Counted from the first letter of the stretch, positions 26,379 to 35,712 are shown. The stretch is DNA of 64,000 nt from Parasulfuritortus sp049322515 (GCA_049322515.1 JBMOQW010000017.1:1-64000); one strand, 5' to 3'. Notes: generated by a model from the sequence alone, not told the origin. Numbers and translations: made by a program.

Positions 26379-27662
26379 TTAAGCCTCCGCGCGAGCGACT
26401 TGATTGACCACCTGGACCGCGCGCAGGGCGGCGGCGGTGGCGCTTTGCACCGCGCGGTTCACGTCCAGTGCGTTGGTGGCGCAACCGGCGCCGAAAATGC
26501 CGCCGTTGCTCGGATCGGCCATGACGAAGCCGGAGGAATCGCCCATCACCTCGGCCGGGATGGCGACGTTCTTGACCGCCGGCTCCATGCCCACGGCCAG
26601 CACGACCAGATCATGCGGCTCGGCGTAGCGCTTGTAGCCTTCGGTGTCGACGCCCCACAGGCGCGGGTCGCCGTTCTTGTCCTCGGAAATCCGGGCCACC
26701 TTGGACTTGACGAACTTGACGTTCGGGTTGGCCTTGACGTTCTGGTAGAAGTCCTCGAAGCGGTCGATGGCGCGGATGTCGATGTAGTAGATGGTCGACT
26801 TGCCCTCGTCGCCGAAGGCTTCCTGCACATAGTGGGTCTGCTTGAGCGAGGCCATGCAGCAGAAGCGCGAGCAGTGGCGCAGGTGGTTCTCGTCGCGCGA
26901 GCCGGCGCACTGGATGAAGGCGACGTTCTTGGCTTCCTTGCCGTCGGACGGGCGCAGGATCTTGCCGCCGGTCGGACCGTGCGGGTCGGCCAGGCGCTCG
27001 AATTCGACGTTGGTGATGACGTTCTTGAACTCACCGTAGCGGTACGGCGTGATCTTGGCGGCATCATACGGTTGCCAGCCGGTGGCCCAGACGATGGCGC
27101 CGGCGTTCAGCGTCACGGTCTCTTCCTTCATGTCGAGGTCGACCGCGCCGTACTTGCAGGCGGCCTTGATTGCGTTGCCCTCGGCGCTGCCGACCACGGA
27201 CGGGTCGATCACGTAGCGCTGCGGGTAGGCCATGTCGGAGGGCAGGTAGGCGGCCTTGACCTTGCCCAGGTTGTAGTTGAAAGCGTCATCGACTTCCGTG
27301 GTCGCCACCTTGCCGCATTCGCCGCAGGCGGTACAGTTTTCGTTCACGAACCGGGGCGCCAGCTTGACGGTGACGCTGTAGTTGCCCTTGTCGCCGGCAA
27401 TGCCGGTGACCTCGGCCATCGTCAATACCTGGATGCGCGGGTTGGCCTTGAGGCGGCGCAGGTTGATTTCCAGGCCGCAGGTCGGATGGCACATCTTGGG
27501 AAAATAGCGGTACAGCTGCACGGTGCGCCCCCCGAGGTAGGGGTTCTTTTCCACCAGCACGACCTGCTTGCCGGTTTCCGCGGCCTCGAGCGCCGCGGTC
27601 ATCCCGGCGATGCCGCCGCCCACGACCAGAATGGTCTGGTTGGTCGCCACAACAGACGTCAT
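26379..27662 (-). CDS. qmoA: QmoA, HdrA-like flavoprotein of the Qmo complex
   Basis: A 427-residue soluble flavoprotein with the N-terminal FAD motif ILVVGGGIAGMTAALEAAE, cysteine clusters MCHPTCGLEI and NCTACGECGK, and CSRFCCMASLKQ shared with HdrA. Length matches QmoA rather than full HdrA. It is first in the operon; GGAGGCGAC precedes the ATG. In sulfur oxidisers QmoA accepts electrons from APS reductase during sulfite oxidation. aprB and aprA, usually just upstream, are absent: the next gene upstream is an HD-GYP protein behind a terminator-like hairpin. Confidence 0.94.
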   Translation of the reverse strand: MTSVVATNQTILVVGGGIAGMTAALEAAETGKQVVLVEKNPYLGGRTVQLYRYFPKMCHPTCGLEINLRRLKANPRIQVLTMAEVTGIAGDKGNYSVTVKLAPRFVNENCTACGECGKVATTEVDDAFNYNLGKVKAAYLPSDMAYPQRYVIDPSVVGSAEGNAIKAACKYGAVDLDMKEETVTLNAGAIVWATGWQPYDAAKITPYRYGEFKNVITNVEFERLADPHGPTGGKILRPSDGKEAKNVAFIQCAGSRDENHLRHCSRFCCMASLKQTHYVQEAFGDEGKSTIYYIDIRAIDRFEDFYQNVKANPNVKFVKSKVARISEDKNGDPRLWGVDTEGYKRYAEPHDLVVLAVGMEPAVKNVAIPAEVMGDSSGFVMADPSNGGIFGAGCATNALDVNRAVQSATAAALRAVQVVNQVARAEA

Positions 27663-27689
27663 GTGTCGCCTCCAAAAGGAAAGAAGACT

Positions 27690-27725
27690 GAAAAATCGGA
27701 AACGGGACCCCGGAAAAGGGTCCCG
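27690..27725 (-). terminator. hairpin between the HD-GYP gene and qmoA
   Basis: CGGGACCC and GGGTCCCG (27703-27725) form an 8-bp stem. On the minus strand the hairpin is followed by TTTCCGATTTTT, so it reads as an intrinsic terminator for the HD-GYP transcript arriving from the right. It is 40 bp before qmoA, so it could instead act as a leader structure of that operon. Confidence 0.55.
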
Positions 27726-27867
27726 CGAAATGGGCCGAATGTTACCCGGTTTGCCGGATCAGCGGACCCCTATCGCAATCGAAACTTCTTATGTACGAAT
27801 AGAGTCGCTCAATCGGAGCACGCCATAAAGGCATGAAATTTAAGAAAAAACCTGGATTTCCCAGCGG

Positions 27868-29100
27868 TCAATGACGGGGCTCGGCCAAGGCCACTGCACG
27901 GGCCGCTTCGGGGTCCAGGGCCAATACGGCCAGAATCTCCGGCTCCACCTGACCCCGGGCCACCAGATCGCTCATGAAGGCCAGCGCCGCTTTGGCCGTC
28001 AAACCCGGCCGGTACGGCCGGGTTTGCACCATGGCCTGAAAGATGTCGGCCACGCGCAGGATGCGTGCCTCCAAGGGCAAGTCGGCATCCCGGATATGAA
28101 ACGGATAGCCGTTGCCATCCGGTGTTTCGTGGTGATAGGCCGCCCAGGGCGCAATGTCCTCGAACCCGTCGATATTGCGCAAGATCTGGTAGGTCTCGAA
28201 GCTATGCGCATTGATCACCATGCGCTCGTCGGCATTCAACTGGCCCGGCTTGTCGAGGATTTCGTCCGGCACCCTGAGCTTGCCGAGATCATGCAGCAGA
28301 CCGGCGATTTCGATCATGTCACAACGTAATTCGGGCAATCCCATGGCTTTTGCGATGTGTCGCGCCAGGCGTGCCACGCCCAGCGAATGCGCCCCCGTGA
28401 ACGGACTCTTGGCGTCGACGATGCGGGAAAAGATGACCGCCAGCTGGCGCAACTCGGTCATGCTGGCCGGGTAATGCGCCCCTTGGGACAGCACGTCGCG
28501 CAGATAATCCTGGATCGAACGGGGTTCCAGCCGCAGCCAGAACGCTTCGGGGCGGGCGGCGTGGAGAAAGGCGTCGACCAGCGCCGGCGCAAAGTAGCTG
28601 CCCCGATAGCGCTCGAGGGCATCGCAAATTTCCGGGACATGGATGAGCAGGCTGTGATCGGCATAATGCGGTGCCGCCATGGCATCGACCCGATCGACCA
28701 GAAAAATCAGGTTGGCCTGCTGCCGCACCGTCGGGTCGACCGGCAGGCCGGTGAGCACATCCCACCGGGTATGGTGGTAGCGGATCGGCTGCGACATGGC
28801 CGCCAGGGGTTTGAAATCGGCGAGCAGTTCGGCGCCCTGAACGGCATGATCCTGCGCTCCCGCCCAGTCAAACTCGCCGACCAGGTGGCCATGGGTGCGG
28901 GTCGAAGACACGCCGATGTCGTGCAGCATGCCGAGATCGAACAGGAACTCGACCTCGGATGCCGGCAGGCCCATGCCCTTGCCGCATTCGGCAGCCATGA
29001 TGCCGACCCGCTTGCCATGGGCGACATCGTCGATGCCGACCAGGTCGAGGGCATCCGACAACGCGTAGATGACGTGCCTCAGTTCGACTTGCAGACTCAT
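27868..29100 (-). CDS. HD-GYP domain protein with an additional N-terminal HD domain
   Basis: A 410-residue soluble protein starting at ATG 29100 after GAAAGCAGG; the frame extends upstream without support. The N-terminal half has an HD-type metal site (AHGKRV near 28 and LHDIG at 59-63) and the C-terminal half a full HD-GYP domain (GLLHDLGKLRVPDEIL, AYHHETPDGNGYPF, RILRVADIFQAM). HD-GYP proteins hydrolyse cyclic-di-GMP. The motif is intact, so activity is likely. No sensor or receiver domain is fused. It is the third type of cyclic-di-GMP protein in this window. Confidence 0.9.
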   Translation of the reverse strand: MSLQVELRHVIYALSDALDLVGIDDVAHGKRVGIMAAECGKGMGLPASEVEFLFDLGMLHDIGVSSTRTHGHLVGEFDWAGAQDHAVQGAELLADFKPLAAMSQPIRYHHTRWDVLTGLPVDPTVRQQANLIFLVDRVDAMAAPHYADHSLLIHVPEICDALERYRGSYFAPALVDAFLHAARPEAFWLRLEPRSIQDYLRDVLSQGAHYPASMTELRQLAVIFSRIVDAKSPFTGAHSLGVARLARHIAKAMGLPELRCDMIEIAGLLHDLGKLRVPDEILDKPGQLNADERMVINAHSFETYQILRNIDGFEDIAPWAAYHHETPDGNGYPFHIRDADLPLEARILRVADIFQAMVQTRPYRPGLTAKAALAFMSDLVARGQVEPEILAVLALDPEAARAVALAEPRH

Positions 29101-29179
29101 CCTGCTTTCCCCGCCTCGTGACGTCCTGATGGTGCCCCAGTGTAGGCCCCCGGCCGACCGCCGGTAAATGCCTCGAAGG

Positions 29180-29737
29180 TCAGACGTGAACGCTGGCCGG
29201 ACGCACGTTGCAGGCTTCGCCCGGCTCGGTGGGCACGTCGTAGATGTCGAAGGTGAGGCGTTCCAGATCGGCCAGGATGTAGGTCGGGCCCTTGCCGACG
29301 CCCCCCACGGTGCCGGGGTTGACCAGCCAGGTGGTGGCGCCCTTGACGTTGGCGACCGGCCTGGCACTGACCCGGTGGTCATGACCACAGCAGACGATGT
29401 CGTAGTCGCCGGTCAGCGCCATCCCCTCGGCATAGTGCGGATAGTGGACCATGAAGATGGCCCGCCCGCCCAGGTGCACCACGGCGTCCTGGCCGTGATA
29501 ACGAACCGGGCTGTCCGGCTCGTGGGCGAGTTGGTGCATGGCATGCATGTCGCCCATGTTGTTGCCATGGATGGCATGCACCGGCAAGCCGAAGCGTTTC
29601 AGGACCCGCAACGTGGTCGGTGCCACGATGTCACCGCAGTGCAGCACCGCCTCGACGCCACGCCCGGCGGCATCCTCCACCGCATGCTCGAGCAGGCGGC
29701 GGTTATCGTGGGAATCGGAGACGATGCATATCTTCAT
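29180..29737 (-). CDS. YfcE/MJ0936-type metallophosphoesterase
   Basis: A 185-residue calcineurin-like phosphoesterase. The metal-site motifs are all present: SDSHDN (8-13), CGDIVAP, HGNNMGD and GHDHRVSA. Members of this group hydrolyse phosphodiesters in vitro, but the physiological substrate is usually unknown. It stands 79 bp from both neighbours on the same strand (HD-GYP gene and ppa), with no overlap to argue for an operon. Confidence 0.88.
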   Translation of the reverse strand: MKICIVSDSHDNRRLLEHAVEDAAGRGVEAVLHCGDIVAPTTLRVLKRFGLPVHAIHGNNMGDMHAMHQLAHEPDSPVRYHGQDAVVHLGGRAIFMVHYPHYAEGMALTGDYDIVCCGHDHRVSARPVANVKGATTWLVNPGTVGGVGKGPTYILADLERLTFDIYDVPTEPGEACNVRPASVHV

Positions 29738-29816
29738 GGTGACACGGTGACCCAGTGAGAAAGTGAAACAACCGCGACCACCCCGTCACGCGCCACTCGT
29801 CACTCCGTCACTGCCG

Positions 29817-30365
29817 TTAGAACATCGGTTTCTCGGCCGCCGTGTTGTAGCGCTCGACGCCGGCCAGGATCTCGGCCTTGGCCTCGGAAGCACCGACCCA
29901 GCCGGTCACCTTGACCCACTTGCCGGCTTCGAGGTCCTTGTAGTGCTCGAAAAAGTGGCTGATCTGATTGAGGATCGACTCGGGCAGGTCGCGCGGCGAC
30001 TCGATGTCGCGATACAGGTTGGTCAGCTTGTCGATCGGTACCGCGAGCACCTTGGCGTCATTGCCGGCTTCGTCTTCCATCTTCAGCATGCCGACCGGAC
30101 GGCAACGGACCACCACGCCGGTGATCAGCGGAATCGGGGTGATGACCAGGACATCGACCGGGTCGCCATCCTCGGACAGGGTGTGCGGGACATAGCCGTA
30201 GTTGCACGGGTAGTGCATGGCGGTGGACATGAAGCGGTCGACGAACATGGCCCCGGTCCCCTTGTCCACTTCGTACTTGATCGGCTCACCGTGGGCGGGA
30301 ATTTCGATGACGACGTTGAAATCGTTGGGAACGTCCTTGCCGGCGCTGACGCGATCGAGACCCAT
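29817..30365 (-). CDS. ppa: inorganic pyrophosphatase (family I)
   Basis: A 182-residue cytoplasmic enzyme that hydrolyses pyrophosphate. Active-site sequences include PIKYEVDKGTGAMFVDRFM, YPCNYGYVPHTLSEDGDPVDVLV (split here as CNYGYVPHTL and EDGDPVDVLV) and DEAGNDAKVLAVP. Length is typical of bacterial family I. GAGCC-type spacing is weak, but ATG 30365 gives the standard N-terminus. It is divergent from the DUF3579 gene. Confidence 0.95.
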   Translation of the reverse strand: MGLDRVSAGKDVPNDFNVVIEIPAHGEPIKYEVDKGTGAMFVDRFMSTAMHYPCNYGYVPHTLSEDGDPVDVLVITPIPLITGVVVRCRPVGMLKMEDEAGNDAKVLAVPIDKLTNLYRDIESPRDLPESILNQISHFFEHYKDLEAGKWVKVTGWVGASEAKAEILAGVERYNTAAEKPMF

Positions 30366-30450
30366 GGTATGGCTCCGCTGGAAATTGAATGGTGGCGATT
30401 ATAACCGCCGCTTAGAATGGCCGGCGGGATGGATGCTGAGGAGCAGCGAA

Positions 30451-30741
30451 ATGTCGGATGGCAGCGGGGAAATCGTAATTCGAGGAATGACCACGGACGG
30501 CAAGACCTTTCGTCCCAGCGACTGGGCGGAACGGCTGGCCGGGGCATTCTCCATCATGGGACAGGACCACCGGATGCACTATTCCACACATGTCCAGCCG
30601 GTTTTCCGTGCCGGTCTGCGCTGCGTCGCGATCGACAAGGTCCTGGAAAGCAAGTCGCCCTCGATCTACAAATTCCTGATGGACTTCGCCCGGGAAAACC
30701 ACCTCGATGTCGTCGAGGGCCGGCGCGCGCCGCGCGACTGA
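30451..30741 (+). CDS. DUF3579 family protein
   Basis: A 96-residue soluble protein starting at ATG 30451 (MSDGSGEIVIRGMTTDGKTF); GAGGAG 8-13 bp upstream decides this start over an earlier in-frame ATG. The family (DUF3579) is common in Betaproteobacteria, with no established function; members are short and have the pattern RPSDWAERLAGAFSIMGQDHRM. It ends 30 bp before the converging rpsT stop. A hairpin with 6-bp arms (30748-30753 with 30760-30765) lies between the two stops. Confidence 0.85.
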   Translation: MSDGSGEIVIRGMTTDGKTFRPSDWAERLAGAFSIMGQDHRMHYSTHVQPVFRAGLRCVAIDKVLESKSPSIYKFLMDFARENHLDVVEGRRAPRD

Positions 30742-30771
30742 AACCACCGCGCCGCCGAGGGCGCGGATCGA

Positions 30772-31035
30772 TCAGGCCATCGCCTTGATCTGGGCGGACA
30801 GTCGGCTCTTCTGGCGGGCGGCCTTGTTCTTGTGCACGATCTTCTTGTCGGCGATGCTGTCCATGGTGCTCATCGACAGGTTCAAGGCGGCCTGGGCGGC
30901 GGTCTTGTCACCGGCCAGGATGGCCTTGCGCACCTTCTTGACGGCGGTGCGGTACTCGGAACGCTGAGCCATGTTGCGCTCGCGCTGGACGTCGTTCTGG
31001 CGGGCGCGCTTGCGCGCCTGGGCGGTGTTGGCCAT
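30772..31035 (-). CDS. rpsT: 30S ribosomal protein S20
   Basis: An 87-residue basic protein that binds 16S rRNA. The N-terminus MANTAQARKRARQNDVQRER and the C-terminal IVHKNKAARQKSRL are diagnostic. ATG 31035 is preceded by AGGAGT. The open frame continues far upstream but that part overlaps murJ and is not real. It is divergent from murJ, the usual arrangement of rpsT and murJ in Proteobacteria, with an 88-bp shared promoter region. Confidence 0.97.
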   Translation of the reverse strand: MANTAQARKRARQNDVQRERNMAQRSEYRTAVKKVRKAILAGDKTAAQAALNLSMSTMDSIADKKIVHKNKAARQKSRLSAQIKAMA

Positions 31036-31123
31036 TCGGCAACTCCTAAAATCGGGTGAATGCGGAAAGCCGGGCATCATACCCATATCGGAATTGCAAG
31101 GCAAGTCAAGTAACATGCCGGCC

Positions 31124-32656
31124 ATGAACCTGCTCAAAGCCCTCGCCGGGATCAGCGCGATGACCCTGCTCTCGCGCATCCTCGGCTTCGTCCGCGACGC
31201 CATCATTGCCCGCGTCTTCGGGGCCGGGATCGCCACCGATGCCTTCGTGGTCGCCTTCAAGCTGCCCAACCTGCTCCGCCGCCTGTTCGCCGAGGGTGCG
31301 TTCTCGCAGGCCTTCGTGCCGATCCTGGCGGAATACAAGAACCAGCGCGGCGAGGCCGCCACCCGGCAATTGATCAGCCGGGTCGCCACCTTGCTGTTCG
31401 TGATCCTGATGGGCGTGGCTGCCCTGGCCATGGTCGCGGCACCGCTCATCGTCATGGTCTCCGCGCCGGGCTTCTCCGCCGTTCCGGACAAGTTCGCCCT
31501 GACGGTGAGCCTGACCCGCATCGTGTTTCCGTATCTGGTCTTCATCTCCCTGGTGGCCCTGGCCGGCGGCATCCTCAACACCTGGAGCCGCTTTCAGATT
31601 CCCGCCTTCACGCCGGTCTTGCTCAACATCTCGATGATCCTGGCCGCCGCCCTGGCCGCGCCCTACTTCGATCCCCCCGTCCTGGCCCTCGGCTGGGGCG
31701 CTTTCCTGGGCGGCATGTTGCAACTGTCGATCCAGATTCCCGCCCTACGCAGGATCGGCATGCTGCCGCGCTGGGACTGGGCACCACGTGACGAAGGCGT
31801 GCGCCGGGTCCTGAAACTGATGGGGCCGGCCGCGCTGGGTGTCTCGGTGGCCCAGCTGTCGATCATCATCAACACCATCCTGGCGTCCTTCCTGGATACC
31901 GGCAGCGTGTCCTGGCTGTACTACGCCGACCGCCTGATGGAATTTCCCACCGGCATGCTCGGGGTCGCGCTCGGCACCCTGCTCCTGCCATCCCTGGCCA
32001 AGCACCACGCGGACAACGACCCGGTCGAGTACTCCCGCCTGCTCGACTGGGGCTTGCGCCTCACCCTCCTGCTCGCGGCCCCGGCGGCGGTGGCCCTGGG
32101 CCTCCTCGCGGTCCCGCTGATCGCCACCCTGTTCCACTACGGCCAGTTCAGCGTCCACGACGTCGAGATGACCCGCCAGGCACTGGTCGCCTATGCGGTC
32201 GGGCTGGTCGGCCTGATCCTGGTCAAGGTGCTGGCGCCTGGCTTCTACGCCCGGCAAAACATCCGCACCCCGGTCAAGATCGCGCTGTTCACCCTGTTCG
32301 CCACCCAGGCCATGAACCTGGCCTTCATCTGGCACTTGAAACATGCCGGCCTGGCCCTGGCCATCGGGCTCGGCGCCTGCCTGAACGCCGGCATCCTCTA
32401 TTACCACCTGCGACGCCAGGCCATCTTCCAGCCGCAACCCGGCTGGCCCAGGTTCCTGGCCAAATTGGTCCTGGCCCTGGGCGTCATGGCCGTCGGCCTC
32501 TGGTTCGGCCGCCTCGACGATGCCCGCTGGCTGGTTTATGGCGCGAGCGAGCGGGTCCTGCACCTGGGCTTCCTGGTCGTGGGAGGAGCCCTGATCTATT
32601 TCACCAGCCTCGGCCTGTTGGGTTTTCGGCTTCGCGATTTCCGGCGTCGCGGTTAA
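31124..32656 (+). CDS. murJ: lipid II flippase MurJ
   Basis: A 510-residue inner-membrane protein of the MOP/MviN family that flips lipid II for peptidoglycan synthesis. The N-terminus MNLLKALAGISAMTLLSRIL and RDAIIARVFGAGIATDAFVV are hallmarks; about 14 hydrophobic segments follow. ATG 31124 matches the conserved family start; an in-frame ATG three codons earlier (31115) is also possible. It lies divergent from rpsT and before the signalling gene at 32739. Confidence 0.95.
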   Translation: MNLLKALAGISAMTLLSRILGFVRDAIIARVFGAGIATDAFVVAFKLPNLLRRLFAEGAFSQAFVPILAEYKNQRGEAATRQLISRVATLLFVILMGVAALAMVAAPLIVMVSAPGFSAVPDKFALTVSLTRIVFPYLVFISLVALAGGILNTWSRFQIPAFTPVLLNISMILAAALAAPYFDPPVLALGWGAFLGGMLQLSIQIPALRRIGMLPRWDWAPRDEGVRRVLKLMGPAALGVSVAQLSIIINTILASFLDTGSVSWLYYADRLMEFPTGMLGVALGTLLLPSLAKHHADNDPVEYSRLLDWGLRLTLLLAAPAAVALGLLAVPLIATLFHYGQFSVHDVEMTRQALVAYAVGLVGLILVKVLAPGFYARQNIRTPVKIALFTLFATQAMNLAFIWHLKHAGLALAIGLGACLNAGILYYHLRRQAIFQPQPGWPRFLAKLVLALGVMAVGLWFGRLDDARWLVYGASERVLHLGFLVVGGALIYFTSLGLLGFRLRDFRRRG

Positions 32657-32738
32657 GCACTCCGTCAAGGAGGGTTTTGGCCTATCATTGCCCGCAGACG
32701 GCCCAGATCCCGCCGTCAAGAACCACGGGAGCGCCCGC

Positions 32739-35663
32739 ATGAAGTTGGTCCATAAAGTCTGGCTGGGCATCGGCATTGCCCTCCTCACCACGCTGCTGTC
32801 GGTGGCCTGGTTCGGCTACCAATTCACGCAACGCAACATCGAGGCTTCGCTCCTGACCGAGGGCCGCACCCTGTCCTCGGTGATCATGGCGGTGCGACGC
32901 ACCTACCAGCAGCAGTTCCTGGAAAGTGGCGTGCCCCTCAACGAGCACACCGTGGGATTCCTGCCGGCCCATGCCATGCCGCGCATCGCGCAACAGTTCC
33001 AGGAGTTCGACCACCGTGGCGTGCGCTTCAACAACGTCAGCGACCGCGCCCGCAACCCGGCCAACCAGGCCGATCCGGTCGAGATGGCGGCCATCCGCCA
33101 TTTCCGTGACCACCCCAAGGACAAGGAACGCCTGGTGCCGTTTCGCGACGCGAGCGGGCAGGACTATTTCCATTATTCGACACCGATCTGGGTCGAAGCC
33201 TATTGCCTGGCCTGCCACGGTGACCCCAAGGACGCGCCCGCCGCCATCCAGGCGCGCTATCAGACCGCCTGGGGTTACCAGCTGGGGGAACTGCGCGGCA
33301 TCCTGAGTGTGAAGATGCCGGCCTCGGACACCCGCGACCGCATTCTTGGCCTCTGGTGGCGCGAGCAAGGCATCCATCTCGCCGCCGCACTGCTGTCACT
33401 GCTCACCGGCGGCCTGCTGGTGCATTTTCTGGTGGTGCGCAAGCTGACCGCCTTCCGGGCCGGCGCCCGCCGCCTCGCCGCCGGCGATTACACCTGGCGT
33501 TTCCAGGAACGGGGCGAGGACGAAACCGCCGACCTGGCCAGGAGCCTGAACGAGATGGCGCGCACCATCCAGGACTCCCAGCACGGCATGCGCCTGGCCG
33601 CCAGCGTGTTCAGCCATGCCCTGGATGGCATCATCATCACCGATGCCAAGGGCGTCATCATCGACGCCAACCCGGCCTTTTCCCGCATCACCGGCTACAG
33701 CCGCGAGGAAGCGATCGGGCGCACGCCCGCCCTGCTCGCCTCGGGCCGCCATGACGCCAGTTTCTACGCCAACATGTGGCACGCCATCCAGGAACAGGGC
33801 GTCTGGTCGGGAGAAATCTGGAACCGGCGCAAGAACGGTGAAATCTATCCCGAACGCCTGTCCATCACCGCCGTGCTGGACGCGCAAAGCCGGCTCACCC
33901 ATTTCGTCGGCGTGTTCTCCGACATCAGCGTGATCAAGCACCAGGAAGCCCAGCTCGTTCACCTGGCCCAGCACGACCCGCTGACCGGCCTGCCCAACCG
34001 CGCCCTGCTCGCCGACCGCATTCGCCAGGCCATCCATGCCGCGCGCCGCAACGGCAGCCTGCTCGCCGTCTGCTACCTGGACCTGGACGGCTTCAAGCCG
34101 GTCAACGACCAGCACGGCCACGAAGTGGGCGACCGGCTGCTGGTGGAAATGTCGCGCCGGATGCAAGCGGCCTTGCGCGCTGACGATACGGTGGCACGCC
34201 TGGGCGGTGACGAATTCGTGTTCCTGTTGCAAGGCCTGCGCAGCAGTGCCGAATGCGAAGCCTCGCTCGGCCGGTTGCTGGTCTCGATCGCCCAGCCGGT
34301 GCTGCTGGTCGACCCGCCCATCAGCCTGTCGGCCAGTATTGGCGTCAGCCTCTATCCGAGCGACGACCAGAATCCCGACGCCCTGCTACGCCAGGCCGAC
34401 CAGGCCATGTACGCGGCCAAACAGGCCGGCCGTAACCGCTATGTCTTCTACGATCTGGATGGCGACCGCCAGGTCCGCAGCCACCGGGAAACCCGCGAGC
34501 GCATCCGCCAGGCCCTCACCCAGGGCGAATTCGTCCTGCACTACCAGCCGGAAATCAACATGCGGACCGGCGCGCTGGTCGGCGCCGAGGCCCTGATCCG
34601 CTGGCAACACCCGGAGCGTGGCCTGCTCCTGCCGCGCGATTTCCTGCCGGTGATCGAAAACAGCGACCTCGACCACGCCCTCGGCGAATGGGTGCTCGAC
34701 CAGGCCCTGAACCAGCTCTCGGACTGGCACGCACAAGGCCTCGACATCTCGGTCAGCGTCAACGTCAGCGCCCACCACCTCCAGCACAGCGACTTTGCCG
34801 GTCGCCTGCAAGCCCGCCTCGCCCAGTACCCGGGCCTGGCCAAGGGCAGTCTGGTGCTAGAAATCCTGGAAAACGCCGCCCTGGAAGATCTGGCCCGCGT
34901 GTCCGAGGTCATCCATACCTGCCAGAAGCTCGGCAGCCATTTCGCCCTGGACGACTTCGGCACCGGCTACTCCTCGCTCACCCACCTCAAGCGGCTGCCC
35001 GTGCAATCGCTCAAGATCGACCAGAGCTTCATCCACGACATGCTGCGCGACCCCGAGGACCTGGCCATCGTCGAAGGCGTCATCGCCCTGGCCGAAGCCT
35101 TTGACCGGGAGGTCATCGCCGAAGGCGTGGACAGCCTGGAGGCCGGCCTGTTACTGATGCAGCTCGGTTGCCAGGTGGCTCAGGGCTACATCATCTCGCG
35201 CCCCCTGCCGGGCGACGAAATGCTCGCCTGGGCGGGCAAATGGCAGGCGCCCGATGCCTGGAGCGAGGAGAACTTCCGCTATTGGCGCAAGGAAGATTTC
35301 GCCCTCCTGCTGGCGCAGTACCACCACCGCGAGTGGATCGACAACCTGGCCGACCGCATCGAAGGCGCCGAGGCCGTTGGCCCGCTCATGCTGGACAGCG
35401 AATCGTGCCGATTCGGACGCTGGTACCAGGGATCCGGGCGTATCCGCTATGGCCACCTGGAAGAATTCGCGGCGCTCGATGCCAGCCACGTCCAGGCCCA
35501 CGCACTGGGTGCCGAACTGTTGGCACTGCTGCGCGACAACCGGGCCGCCGAAGCGCGCGCCCGGTTGCCCGAGCTGTTCGCCGCGCGCGACCAGCTACTG
35601 GATCGGCTGCACCAACTCCAGACCCGCGTGCTCAGCGACCAGGGCCATCCTGCCCCCGGTTGA
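32739..35663 (+). CDS. membrane heme-PAS-GGDEF-EAL-CZB cyclic-di-GMP protein
   Basis: A 974-residue sensor protein starting at ATG 32739 after GGGAGCGCC. Order: TM segment (about 5-28); a periplasmic DUF3365/Tll0287-like domain with one heme-binding CLACH (about 156-160); second TM (about 213-234); HAMP; PAS (about 287-407); GGDEF with intact RLGGDEF; EAL with intact GAEALIRW and DDFGTGYS; and a C-terminal chemoreceptor zinc-binding domain (CRFGRWYQGSGR, with spaced His residues). Both catalytic motifs look active. The heme domain suggests redox, NO or oxygen sensing and the CZB domain a zinc or oxidant input. The CZB at the end of a GGDEF-EAL protein is uncommon. Confidence 0.92.
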   Translation: MKLVHKVWLGIGIALLTTLLSVAWFGYQFTQRNIEASLLTEGRTLSSVIMAVRRTYQQQFLESGVPLNEHTVGFLPAHAMPRIAQQFQEFDHRGVRFNNVSDRARNPANQADPVEMAAIRHFRDHPKDKERLVPFRDASGQDYFHYSTPIWVEAYCLACHGDPKDAPAAIQARYQTAWGYQLGELRGILSVKMPASDTRDRILGLWWREQGIHLAAALLSLLTGGLLVHFLVVRKLTAFRAGARRLAAGDYTWRFQERGEDETADLARSLNEMARTIQDSQHGMRLAASVFSHALDGIIITDAKGVIIDANPAFSRITGYSREEAIGRTPALLASGRHDASFYANMWHAIQEQGVWSGEIWNRRKNGEIYPERLSITAVLDAQSRLTHFVGVFSDISVIKHQEAQLVHLAQHDPLTGLPNRALLADRIRQAIHAARRNGSLLAVCYLDLDGFKPVNDQHGHEVGDRLLVEMSRRMQAALRADDTVARLGGDEFVFLLQGLRSSAECEASLGRLLVSIAQPVLLVDPPISLSASIGVSLYPSDDQNPDALLRQADQAMYAAKQAGRNRYVFYDLDGDRQVRSHRETRERIRQALTQGEFVLHYQPEINMRTGALVGAEALIRWQHPERGLLLPRDFLPVIENSDLDHALGEWVLDQALNQLSDWHAQGLDISVSVNVSAHHLQHSDFAGRLQARLAQYPGLAKGSLVLEILENAALEDLARVSEVIHTCQKLGSHFALDDFGTGYSSLTHLKRLPVQSLKIDQSFIHDMLRDPEDLAIVEGVIALAEAFDREVIAEGVDSLEAGLLLMQLGCQVAQGYIISRPLPGDEMLAWAGKWQAPDAWSEENFRYWRKEDFALLLAQYHHREWIDNLADRIEGAEAVGPLMLDSESCRFGRWYQGSGRIRYGHLEEFAALDASHVQAHALGAELLALLRDNRAAEARARLPELFAARDQLLDRLHQLQTRVLSDQGHPAPG

Positions 35664-35712
35664 AGGCCCGTCCGGCGCCATGCATAGACCGGGCCCGGCC
35701 CGCCCGGATAAA

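Noticed and set aside
24330..27836. 1168-codon open frame on the plus strand opposite qmoA and qmoB
   Set aside because: It has a Val/Gly/His/Ala-rich composition typical of an antisense frame in GC-rich DNA and no recognisable domain, while the minus strand encodes full Qmo proteins.
31036..31581. Upstream extension of the rpsT frame
   Set aside because: It covers murJ on the other strand; S20 starts at MANTAQARKRAR.
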